A stretch of 64,000 nucleotides of DNA. Origin: Nocardiopsis_C rhodophaea (GTDB lineage Bacteria; Actinomycetota; Actinomycetes; Streptosporangiales; Streptosporangiaceae). Positions 26,040-33,211 of this stretch are shown piece by piece. Each line of letters starts with the position of its first letter. The stretch's first letter is position 1. Location: contig NZ_BAAAPC010000003.1 in assembly GCF_039530945.1 (NCBI RefSeq), positions 186,001 to 250,000 on the forward strand. Direction: 5' to 3'. The notes under the pieces are model-generated. The model did not search any database and was not told the origin of the DNA. It saw only the letters and a program-made list of their open reading frames with translations. Position numbers and translations under genes: made by a program.

Positions 26040-26956
26040 TGAGCACCATGGCGGGGACATGGAGACGCGGCTCGGCGGCCATCGCCGGGACCTGCGGCGT
26101 GCTCCTGCTGGGCGCCTCCCCTGCTGCCGCCGCCGAGACTGAGCACGCCCGCACCGTGTACTGCCTCGGGGCGGACCAGCGCCCCGACCTGATCGAGGCG
26201 GCGACCGCGCTGGGGCATGCCGAGCGAGTGGAGTCCGCCCCTGAGTGGGTCACCCTCCCCGCCGACACCGTCCCGAAGACCGTGCACGAGTGGCGCGCCG
26301 CCGATCGCGACGGGTTCACCTCGGCCTGCCACGCACTGATCAAGGCATACGGCCCGAAGCACCTGATGCCGAAGCCGCCAAAGAAGAGCGAGGGCGGGTG
26401 GCCCTCCCTCAGCGGGGTCATCGGTGCGCTTCGAAGCGTGCCGGAGTGGCTGGCGGGAGCGCTGACGGGGTTCGTGATCAGCGCGGTCGGCAGCAGATCG
26501 GCCGCACGCCTGGAGGAACGGAAGGCGCGGCTAGAGGAGCTGGGAACGGCAGTGGAGTTCCAGCGCGAAATGAACATCTATCTGCGGGCGCTCGAGGGCG
26601 GCAAGGGCGCAGCCCCGTCTCGGGATCAGGTGGACGAACGCGGCTTGGAGCTAAAGGTCATCCTGCAACGGCTGCACGCCCGTCATCCCGACTGGCCGCT
26701 TATCCCGGACACGATCGCCGCAGTCACAGAGGGACTGCGCCATCAGGTTCCCAGGGGGAGGAAAACGACGCGGGAGCAGATAGATGCGGGGTATGCCTTC
26801 GCGAACTGGATCGGCAAACGGGTGGCGTTGATCGAGGCGTCCATTCAGCGGCCGCTGCTGCGGCGGTTCACCGCCTGGCGATGGACCAAGACACGGGATC
26901 AGACCGAGGGGGAGGCCGAGCCCAAGGCTCAGCAGACTTCCACAGGACAGGATTGA
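26039..26956 (+). CDS. exported N-terminus, TM and cytoplasmic helical protein, unknown
   Basis: 305 residues. A signal peptide (about 8-33, SAAIAGTCGVLLLGASPAAAA) is followed by a short extracytoplasmic domain of about 90 residues with two Cys (YCLGAD and SACHAL). A hydrophobic segment lies near 134-153 (EWLAGALTGFVISAVG), then a Glu/Arg-rich helical region (RLEERKARLEELGTAVEFQREM) likely to be coiled-coil and cytoplasmic. No named family was recognised. The ATG at 26039 overlaps the previous stop. It is placed between the GAP1-like anchor and the two ATPase-like genes and could pass information across the membrane, but that is inference from topology only. Confidence 0.65.
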   Translation: MSTMAGTWRRGSAAIAGTCGVLLLGASPAAAAETEHARTVYCLGADQRPDLIEAATALGHAERVESAPEWVTLPADTVPKTVHEWRAADRDGFTSACHALIKAYGPKHLMPKPPKKSEGGWPSLSGVIGALRSVPEWLAGALTGFVISAVGSRSAARLEERKARLEELGTAVEFQREMNIYLRALEGGKGAAPSRDQVDERGLELKVILQRLHARHPDWPLIPDTIAAVTEGLRHQVPRGRKTTREQIDAGYAFANWIGKRVALIEASIQRPLLRRFTAWRWTKTRDQTEGEAEPKAQQTSTGQD

Positions 26957-26962
26957 GGTTAC

Positions 26963-27985
26963 GTGCCAGCAAGCGAGGTCAATCCCAATCCCTTCGCGGT
27001 CGCCGGTCAGCAGGCGGCCGGTGGCCCCCGCCACCGGCCGATCGACCCGAGGGAGAAGGGGCACCGGGAGGAGTACTACGTTCCCGTCGACCACACCGAC
27101 GACTGCTTCCAGCAGTTCCGGTCCTTCCTGGGAACGGCGCAGCGTCCGATGTCCAATGACCCGGACCTCCCCGGGATCGCCGGGTCGGTGGTGATCGTGG
27201 AAGGGGAGGACGGCTCCGGGCGGAGCACGCTCGTGCACCGCTGTATCAGCGAGGTCGAGACGGCCATGAAGGACAAGGGGATCACGTCCGTCAAGCGCAT
27301 CGACCTCTCCTCGATCCGGAACCAGCCGGAGGGGGCGGGCGACGACGACCCGCTCAGCAGACACCGGCGCTCCTTCTGGCGGGTGCTGTCGTATTCCCTC
27401 CTCGCGGGGAGGCTCGGGCAACTCGACGCCGATGATCGGAACTCGGTCGAAAAGCACCTGGAGGACGGGAGCTTCGACTTTCTCCAACTGGCCGTGGAGC
27501 GCATCCTCACCATGGACAGGGACCCCTGCACACTCGTAGCCGTCTGGCCGGAGCAGTGTCCGGGGTCTGCCATCGACATGCTGCTGAAGAACGTTCCCGG
27601 GAACATGCTGGTGTTCTGCGAGACCCGTCCGCAGGATGACCTTGGTGGCCCCTATCCCTACGGATCACCGCTCGTCCTCAGCCTCGGCCCGCTATCCGTC
27701 GAGGACGGATGGAAGATGATCGAGAAGCGCTTCGAGCTGGCGCGCACGAACGGTCTCGACCCGGACTCGCTCATCCCCTTCGTGAAGGAGGACATCGACT
27801 TCCTGATGAAGGAGGTACTCATCGAACGGCCGAAGAACTCCGCGACCAAATCCGCGATGAGCCTGAGCGAGTTACAGAATCTGCTCATCTGGAGTTACCA
27901 CCACTCGCTTGAGGAAGGCCTGGAAAAGATCGACATGGACGCGATCAGCCGCTTCTACTTCCGCTTCATGAGCACGCACTTCTGA
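26963..27985 (+). CDS. P-loop NTPase-like protein with variant Walker A
   Basis: 340 residues. After a hydrophilic N-terminus there is a beta-strand and P-loop, VVIVEGEDGSGRST (GEDGSGRST at 81-89), in which the Walker A lysine is replaced by Arg. The expected Walker B strand (TLVAVWPEQ) lacks the usual acidic pair. The rest is helical, ending FYFRFMSTHF. It is probably a nucleotide-binding protein with weak or no hydrolysis, or a partner for the true AAA protein encoded next. GTG at 26963 lies seven bases after the previous stop; the following gene begins 15 bases after this one. No other family assignment is possible by eye. Confidence 0.65.
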   Translation: MPASEVNPNPFAVAGQQAAGGPRHRPIDPREKGHREEYYVPVDHTDDCFQQFRSFLGTAQRPMSNDPDLPGIAGSVVIVEGEDGSGRSTLVHRCISEVETAMKDKGITSVKRIDLSSIRNQPEGAGDDDPLSRHRRSFWRVLSYSLLAGRLGQLDADDRNSVEKHLEDGSFDFLQLAVERILTMDRDPCTLVAVWPEQCPGSAIDMLLKNVPGNMLVFCETRPQDDLGGPYPYGSPLVLSLGPLSVEDGWKMIEKRFELARTNGLDPDSLIPFVKEDIDFLMKEVLIERPKNSATKSAMSLSELQNLLIWSYHHSLEEGLEKIDMDAISRFYFRFMSTHF

Positions 27986-28000
27986 GGGGCATCAGCGGAC

Positions 28001-30454
28001 ATGGTCGTCTCCTCAGGAAATCCGTTTCCGGTCTCCCCGGTCGCCAGGGTGACCGACTACATCCGCCCGGTTCCCGATTGGGCGGTGATCGAGACCGACG
28101 CGTTCCGGAGCGCGATCTCGTGCGCCCGGGACTACCGGGCCCAGGTTGCGCAGGTGGCGCGGGACTTCGGCGAGGAATCCCAGCGGGCCAGCCGAGCGCT
28201 GGCCGTGGTCGGCGACTACGGGATGGGAAAGACCCGACTCGTGGTCGAGGTGCTCAGGTACCTGCACCACGAGCGCCTCGATTCGCACCGGATCATCGCG
28301 CTGTCGGCGGCCGGTTCCGACTTCGTCGACCTCTATCTCCAGTTCCTGAAGCTGCTCGCGGATCCGGACCATCGGAGCCAGCTCCGCCACCTCGTCACCG
28401 AGTGCTTCCGGGACGTGGTCGTCGACCACCTGCGGGGCAGCACGCTGACCAGCCAGGTGGCCGACCACCTCCACGACAGCGACATCGACGTCATCTCCGT
28501 TGTCGAGAACCTGGGGCTGCCGCAGGCCGCGCTTCTGGAGCGGCTGCGGGCCGACCTGATCGACGAGGTCGGCGACGACGACATGGGGACGGCGCTCGCC
28601 GCGCTCATCGAACCGGCCATGCGCGACCATGTGTGGCGGTGGCTTGAAGGCGGCGCCACCTCTCCCCCTCTGCGGGAGAGGAAGATCATCGGCCCGATCG
28701 CTACCCCGCGTCGAGCCCTGGTCGCGATGGCGGCGCTGGTGCGGCTCTACCGGAGCCGGGGATGGTCGCTGACCCTGGCGATCGACGAGATGCACCTCCT
28801 ACTCGACGAGCGTCGCGCGGCCGGTTCCCCCGACGCGCCGGAGACGGACCAGCCGCCCGAGAGCGATCCCCGCGCTGAGGAAGCCGACCCGGAAGGCGTC
28901 CCGGTCGACCACCAGATCCCCCGGCTCTTCAAGCGCTTCCTGGAGGACATGATCGGCCCAGGGGGCGCGGCGGGCGAGACGTTCATCATCATGAGCGGCC
29001 TGCCGGACCTCCTCCACCTGATTCCGGCCGACGTGGCTGAACGGATCTCCACCACGGTCACCATGACCCCCTTCGACGAGGGGCGGACCCGGGACCTGAT
29101 CCGCACGTTCCTGTCGGTGGAGCGCCTGAACGAGGGGTGCCCCGCCGAGGGGCGTGGCGGGTGGCGCGACGGTATCCGCCCGTTCGACGAGGCGACCCTC
29201 GCCGACATCGTCCGGTTCACGGGCGGACAGGTCCGGCGCATCCTGCTGCTGTGCCGGTCCGCCTATCAGGCGGTGGCCAAGGACGAAGACGTCGGCCTTG
29301 ACGTGCTTCGGCGTGTGGCGCATGAGCAGCTCAGCTACGTCGAGGTCAGAGACACGTTCCAGACGGCGTGGCAGCTCTTCGGCGAGCAGGGGTGGCGTGT
29401 GGAGGCCCGCGCGGGGGACCCCGCGGATCCGGAGGGCAACGCGGCGATCTGGCTTCCGCTGCCGGGACGGGAGGAGACCGGCTGCCTGGTGATGTTCCAA
29501 GGGCCGGTTCTGGACGACACCGACGTGAGCGCGGTCCAGGAGCGGATCGACAGCGCCCTGTCATCGCTCGGGACCGACGAGCGGGGGCGATCGGCGATCC
29601 GTGTGCTGCTGGTGGTCAACGGGTACATCGCCCGCCCTCTGCAGGAGGCCCTGCAGCGCCAGGTCGACCTGACCATTCCCTACCGGCATCGACGATTCAC
29701 CGACAGCCTGGCGCAGGCGATCCGGCACTTCCGCGAGGAACTCGGACGGGAGGTCGCCGCGGCGCCTACCGTAGGCGTCGTCGAGCGCCTGGAAGAGCTC
29801 TCGACCCAGCAGTCGCGGACCCAGGAGATCCTGAACGCGCTGACCGAATCCCTCGACCAGGTGCGTTCGGAACAGCAACGGGCCGCCCAGCAGCCCCACG
29901 TCGAGATCGGCTCGGCCACTCACGTCGACATCTCCGTGCCCGGCCTCGACGAGGCCCCTGCGGGCTATAGCCGGATCGGGTACCTGATCGGCGAAGTGCA
30001 CGCGGAGATCAGGGAGAAGGCGAAGCCGCAGCGCGTCCGCCTGCGGGAGGCGTTCCGGCACCAGGTCTACTCCCCCACGGGGGCGGTGATACCGACGTGG
30101 CACACGGACGAGGCGTTCACACAGATCACGAGTTCTTCGTGGCGGATGCGGACCGGACTGCTGCTCGTGCTGGAAGAGACCTTGCTGGCGTTCTCCGAGA
30201 GCGTGTACACGGTTCTGCGGGCCTCCGGCCACGACGACGTCGCCCCGCCCCGCAAGGCGCTGCGCCGACTGTGCGACCAGTTCACCGAGGTCATGGAACA
30301 CGTGACGCGCGAGCTTCCGGTCCCTGACGCCGCCTCTCCGGTGAGCACCACGTCGACTGCGGGGTCCCACGATGACTTCAAGCTGATGCTGTGCCGTCTC
30401 GGTGACAACGTCTTCGACAAGATCTTCGAGGACGATTTCCGACGTCGCTGGTGA
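28001..30454 (+). CDS. large AAA ATPase of the array
   Basis: 817 residues. The ATPase core has Walker A GDYGMGKT at 71-78 and Walker B LTLAIDEMHLLL with D262 and E263, followed by FIIMSGLPDLL, a likely sensor strand. This looks like the ORC/STAND-like ATPases that sit in defence and regulatory loci. A middle region (about 330-430) has winged-helix-like character around TGGQVRRILLLCRSAYQAVA. Beyond about 600 is a coiled-coil (QSRTQEILNALTESLDQVRSEQQ region) and a C-terminal helical domain. No nuclease or TM segment is visible. ATG at 28001 follows GAGGGGCATCAGCGGAC. It is the last gene of the nine-gene array and, with its Arg-P-loop neighbour, may be the energy-using module. Confidence 0.78.
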   Translation: MVVSSGNPFPVSPVARVTDYIRPVPDWAVIETDAFRSAISCARDYRAQVAQVARDFGEESQRASRALAVVGDYGMGKTRLVVEVLRYLHHERLDSHRIIALSAAGSDFVDLYLQFLKLLADPDHRSQLRHLVTECFRDVVVDHLRGSTLTSQVADHLHDSDIDVISVVENLGLPQAALLERLRADLIDEVGDDDMGTALAALIEPAMRDHVWRWLEGGATSPPLRERKIIGPIATPRRALVAMAALVRLYRSRGWSLTLAIDEMHLLLDERRAAGSPDAPETDQPPESDPRAEEADPEGVPVDHQIPRLFKRFLEDMIGPGGAAGETFIIMSGLPDLLHLIPADVAERISTTVTMTPFDEGRTRDLIRTFLSVERLNEGCPAEGRGGWRDGIRPFDEATLADIVRFTGGQVRRILLLCRSAYQAVAKDEDVGLDVLRRVAHEQLSYVEVRDTFQTAWQLFGEQGWRVEARAGDPADPEGNAAIWLPLPGREETGCLVMFQGPVLDDTDVSAVQERIDSALSSLGTDERGRSAIRVLLVVNGYIARPLQEALQRQVDLTIPYRHRRFTDSLAQAIRHFREELGREVAAAPTVGVVERLEELSTQQSRTQEILNALTESLDQVRSEQQRAAQQPHVEIGSATHVDISVPGLDEAPAGYSRIGYLIGEVHAEIREKAKPQRVRLREAFRHQVYSPTGAVIPTWHTDEAFTQITSSSWRMRTGLLLVLEETLLAFSESVYTVLRASGHDDVAPPRKALRRLCDQFTEVMEHVTRELPVPDAASPVSTTSTAGSHDDFKLMLCRLGDNVFDKIFEDDFRRRW

Positions 30455-30652
30455 CATGCGGGCGAGCACGTCAAGCCCGCCTTGCAGACCCCAACGATGA
30501 TGACGCGGTAGGCCATCTGCGATGCCGAACAGTGTCAGGAACAATCGTCCTGTCCACCTCCGCCGCCTCCACCACTGCCGTGTGTCACCCCTCTGCGAGG
30601 GCGCGGTGGCTGGACGAACGGGAAACAGTACAGGACTACACAAAGGAGGGCA

Positions 30653-31060
30653 TCAGGAGCGGATGTCCCGCTGCTCCACTTCCTTCAGTACCGCCGCTAC
30701 CGTCACGAAGTCATTGTCAACGTGAAGAACGGTATGTCCGTGATGAACGGCGGCGGCGCACACCACGAGGTCAACGAGCCCAGCGGCCCGATGTTGGCCT
30801 CGTTGAGTCAGCTTGTACTGCGCGGAGTCGACCCAGCGCCAGACCGTCTTCGGAATCGTCGACAGGTGGCACAGGGCATCGATTTCGTCCGTCAACTCGT
30901 CTCGGTGAGACGGACTCTTGGCCGAATACATGAACTCAGTTCTCGTTGCCTCACAGATATAGAACGCACCTGCGCCAATATGCCCTTCCCAGGACGTCAT
31001 CGCCCCCGGAGTACGGAACAGGTACCACAGGGCTGAGTTATCGAGCAGGTAGGTGATCAC
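30653..31060 (-). CDS. vapC: PIN-domain toxin, VapC family
   Basis: A 135-residue PIN-fold ribonuclease. Conserved acidic residues are visible in order: D7 in YLLDNSALW, the Glu in TRTEFMYS, and the Asp residues in LVDLVVCAAAVHH and HVDNDF. Toxins of this family cleave specific RNAs and are neutralised by the antitoxin encoded immediately upstream. The GTG start shares four bases with the vapB stop (31057-31060), the standard operon layout. It converges on the AAA ATPase gene with about 200 bases between. All four acidic positions appear intact, so the toxin is likely active. Confidence 0.85.
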   Translation of the reverse strand: MITYLLDNSALWYLFRTPGAMTSWEGHIGAGAFYICEATRTEFMYSAKSPSHRDELTDEIDALCHLSTIPKTVWRWVDSAQYKLTQRGQHRAAGLVDLVVCAAAVHHGHTVLHVDNDFVTVAAVLKEVEQRDIRS

Positions 31061-31290
31061 TCGAAGGCCGCCCTGCGTGCCCGCTTCATCGCGGCATGGG
31101 CAGCGGCGGCCTCCTCGAACTCCCCGCGGGCCCCGCGCTCGGCCAGCCTCTCAGCGGCTTCAAGTCGTCTCACCCGGTCGACATAGTCCCGCAGCGCCGC
31201 GTTAACGGTCTCCTTCTTCGTCGCTGCTCCCATGAGCCGCATCGCCTCGGCCAGGGCCTCTTCATCGAGATCGATCTGCGTCGCGGCCAC
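31057..31290 (-). CDS. vapB: VapB-type antitoxin (ribbon-helix-helix)
   Basis: 77 residues from GTG at 31290, preceded by GGGGGTGTCCA. The N-terminal part, TQIDLDEEALAEAMRLMG followed by TKKETVNAALRDYV, is the DNA-binding ribbon-helix-helix of VapB/MetJ-Arc-type antitoxins (the DUF2191-like group). The C-terminal charged helix (ERLAERGARGEFEEAAAAH) would wrap the toxin. The stop overlaps the vapC GTG. A TGTAT...ATACA inverted arrangement lies upstream at about 31310-31338 and could be the autoregulatory operator, but its arms match over only five bases. Confidence 0.82.
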   Translation of the reverse strand: MAATQIDLDEEALAEAMRLMGAATKKETVNAALRDYVDRVRRLEAAERLAERGARGEFEEAAAAHAAMKRARRAAFE

Positions 31291-31412
31291 TGGACACCCC
31301 CAAGATCGTGTGTATGTGATGTCCATAGCAATGATACATCGCCAACATCCGCCCTGCCAGGAGATCCTGCACATTCGATTCCCAACCGATCAGTCCTGGA
31401 GCTAGACGGGAG

Positions 31413-31456
31413 CCGTGCCGTCGAGCCCGCCCCTCGCCTCGGGCTCGACGGCACGG
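31413..31456. terminator. 17-bp perfect hairpin between the unknown gene and vapBC
   Basis: Arms CCGTGCCGTCGAGCCCG (31413-31429) and its exact complement (31440-31456) enclose a 10-base loop. The hairpin lies just beyond the 3' end of the minus-strand gene at 31467-31781 and upstream of vapB, insulating the two. Confidence 0.7.
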
Positions 31457-31466
31457 TGGGGGTGGC

Positions 31467-31781
31467 TCAGCCGTCCGTCTTCGGGTCGGGGGTCTGCAGC
31501 GCCCAGTCGAGAAGGGCCTGCTTCCGGAGCTGAGTGGAGAGTTCACAGATGTCGGGGGTCTCGATGTGGGAGACGACCCCGACGGAGCGGTAGTACTCGG
31601 GCGGGTCGAAGCGGCGGTCGGCGGTGTAGTTGACCGGGTCGAGGTAGTGCGGGCCGGTGTACGAGAGCCGCCAGGTCATGAAGTACTCAAGGTCGAGCGT
31701 GAGGAAGAGGTTGTAGTCCGCCAGCCGCTCGGCCGGGGTTCGGGGACGCCCGCCGTCGGGAGTCGGGATAGCCTTGCCCAT
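31467..31781 (-). CDS. hypothetical protein, 104 residues
   Basis: The frame begins with ATG at 31781 six bases after GGTGGAGGACCC, a strong ribosome-binding site, and ends just before a perfect hairpin, both of which support a real gene. The product is soluble and rich in aromatic residues (NLFLTLDLEYFMTWRLSY, DPPEYYRS). It has no Cys, no TM segment and no motif I recognise. It sits alone between vapBC and an XRE regulator in an accessory stretch. Possible roles (a small phage- or integrative-element-derived protein) are guesses from context. Confidence 0.65.
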   Translation of the reverse strand: MGKAIPTPDGGRPRTPAERLADYNLFLTLDLEYFMTWRLSYTGPHYLDPVNYTADRRFDPPEYYRSVGVVSHIETPDICELSTQLRKQALLDWALQTPDPKTDG

Positions 31782-31818
31782 GGGTCCTCCACCTGTCGAG
31801 TCAGGTTGTGGGATCTAG

Positions 31819-31859
31819 ACCCTGTTCGGTGTTTGGGCACCGGTCAGGGTCGCTTTTTT
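31819..31859 (+). terminator. intrinsic terminator on the plus strand without an obvious gene
   Basis: ACCCTG (31819-31824) pairs with CAGGGT (31845-31850), an inner CGGTG/CACCG pair sits at 31827-31842, and a run of six T follows at 31854-31859. No plus-strand gene ends nearby, so it may mark a lost gene, a small RNA, or protect the XRE promoter from read-through. Confidence 0.6.
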
Positions 31860-32005
31860 GTGGCCGCCGAAAATCCGATAGATTCCAACGACCGCATGAA
31901 CAACACTCCCTGCACTCTCACTTCATTTCCAGAGAATCCACAGATGTGAGGGAATTTGTTTAACCGTGTGGACGCAAGTTCAGTAGGTGTGCTGCACTGT
32001 TCAGC

Positions 32006-32818
32006 ATGGTGCAGAAGATCGACGCTAGGTGGCTCAGGTTCGGTACAGAACTACGCAGGCTCCGAGAACAAGCAGGTGTGACCCAGGACCAACTCGCCAA
32101 GGCCCTCAACGTCTCAGCGTCCATGCTCAGCGCCATGGAGCGTGGCGCAAGAGGGACAAAAGTAGAATATGTAGACGAAATCGACCGCATTCTCAACACA
32201 GGTGGGAAGGTTCGCCTCCTGTGGGAGCGCACGAACGGATCGAACGCGTTCCCCGACTGGTTCAGAGATATCGAGCAGTTACAGCGGAGGGCATCAGAGA
32301 TCAGGGAGTGGCACCCAACTCTGATTCCGGGGTTGCTTCAGTGCGAGGAGTACGCACGGATGATCATCCGCATCGGGACTCCCACTGCATCCGATGCGGC
32401 TATCGACGAAAAGGTCCGCGCTCGAATGAATCGACAGACCATCTTGACATCCGAGCATCCGCCACTCCTCCTCGCGGTAGTGGACGAGTCCGTGTTCATT
32501 CGACCCTTCGGAGGCCGTGGGACCATGGCCCGCCAGTTAGATCACTTACTGGCAATCTCCCGCAAACCACATGTAGTCGTGCAGGTCGTGCCCCTGTCCA
32601 CGGAGTACCATCCCGGGTTGGACGGGGCATTCACCTTGATCACCGTCCCTGAGCGAGGGGAAGTCCTGTACATGGAGACCAGAGTCTCCGGAACCCCCAT
32701 GGATGGCCCTGAGGAAGTACAGGAGTATTCGCGCGTGTACGGAGAGCTTCGGGGGGTTGCACTGCCTCCAGTGGCGTCACGTGAACTTCTGGAAGAGAAA
32801 AGAGGTGAGCTCGCGTGA
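32006..32818 (+). CDS. XRE-family regulator with DUF5753
   Basis: 270 residues. A helix-turn-helix of the XRE/Cro type lies at about 10-66 (LRRLREQAGVTQDQLAKALNVSASMLSAME). The rest is the actinobacterial DUF5753 ligand-binding-like domain: WHPTLIPGLLQCEEYARMII, RQTILTSEHPPLLLAVVDE, HVVVQVVPLSTEYHPGLDGAFTL is spread over about 90-230. Proteins of this kind are nearly always paired with a small DUF397 protein, as here; the stop and the next GTG overlap (GTGA). Some such pairs affect development and antibiotic production in Streptomyces; the target here is unknown. ATG at 32006 has no clear Shine-Dalgarno, so the mRNA could be leaderless. Confidence 0.87.
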   Translation: MVQKIDARWLRFGTELRRLREQAGVTQDQLAKALNVSASMLSAMERGARGTKVEYVDEIDRILNTGGKVRLLWERTNGSNAFPDWFRDIEQLQRRASEIREWHPTLIPGLLQCEEYARMIIRIGTPTASDAAIDEKVRARMNRQTILTSEHPPLLLAVVDESVFIRPFGGRGTMARQLDHLLAISRKPHVVVQVVPLSTEYHPGLDGAFTLITVPERGEVLYMETRVSGTPMDGPEEVQEYSRVYGELRGVALPPVASRELLEEKRGELA

Positions 32819-33126
32819 GCTTCTTGAGCGGCGCGTGGCACAAGAGCAGCTATAGCAATTCCAAGGGCGGCAACTGCGTCGAAGCGCGCCTCAACTGGCA
32901 CAAGTCGAGCCACAGCAACGAGACAGGGGGCAGCTGCGTCGAGATCGCCAGAATCTGGCGCAGCTCCAGCCACAGCAACCAGTCAGGCGGCAGCTGCGTC
33001 GAGGTCGCGGAAACCCCCCAGTCGGTCCTCATCCGCGACACCCAGAACAGACCCCTCGGCCACCTCGCGTTCCCCAGTCAGGAGTGGGCAGCGCTCCTCG
33101 CCAATGCCAAGGCCGAACGTCTGTAA
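32815..33126 (+). CDS. DUF397 protein with triplicated N-terminal motif
   Basis: 103 residues, GTG start overlapping the XRE-DUF5753 gene by four bases. A normal DUF397 protein is about 60-75 residues with one W-x-K-S-S-x-S-N-x-x-G-G-x-C-V-E-V motif. Here that motif occurs three times at exact 20-residue spacing (W8, W28, W48), after which comes one ordinary C-terminal part, VLIRDTQNRPLGHLAFPSQEWAALL. DUF397 proteins are thought to act as partners or antagonists of the paired XRE protein. Triplication may raise avidity, or be a slippage or duplication product that is still in frame. A hairpin follows at 33161-33188. Confidence 0.87.
   Translation: MSFLSGAWHKSSYSNSKGGNCVEARLNWHKSSHSNETGGSCVEIARIWRSSSHSNQSGGSCVEVAETPQSVLIRDTQNRPLGHLAFPSQEWAALLANAKAERL
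32836..33015 (+). repeat. three tandem 60-base in-frame repeats in the DUF397 gene
   Basis: Units at 32836-32895, 32896-32955 and 32956-33015 each encode W[HR][KS]SS[YH]SNxxGGxCVE plus four residues. All keep the reading frame. Units 2 and 3 share GGCAGCTGCGTCGAG and the unit 1 copy differs by a few bases. Confidence 0.9.
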
Positions 33127-33160
33127 CTTCCACTCCTCCCATCCCCCGAACAAGCACACC

Positions 33161-33188
33161 AGGGCGGGCGCCACACGGCCCCCGCCCT
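33161..33188. terminator. hairpin between DUF397 and serine hydrolase genes
   Basis: AGGGCGGG (33161-33168) pairs with CCCGCCCT (33181-33188), followed on the plus strand by TCGTTT. It lies between converging genes and can serve both. Confidence 0.55.
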
Positions 33189-33211
33189 TCGTTTGCCCAT
33201 TTCAGCGGCTA

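Noticed and set aside
30451..31036. plus-strand frames of 100-160 codons after the AAA ATPase gene
   Set aside because: They lie antisense to a convincing vapC or in the gap before it, and lack ribosome-binding sites and recognisable domains.
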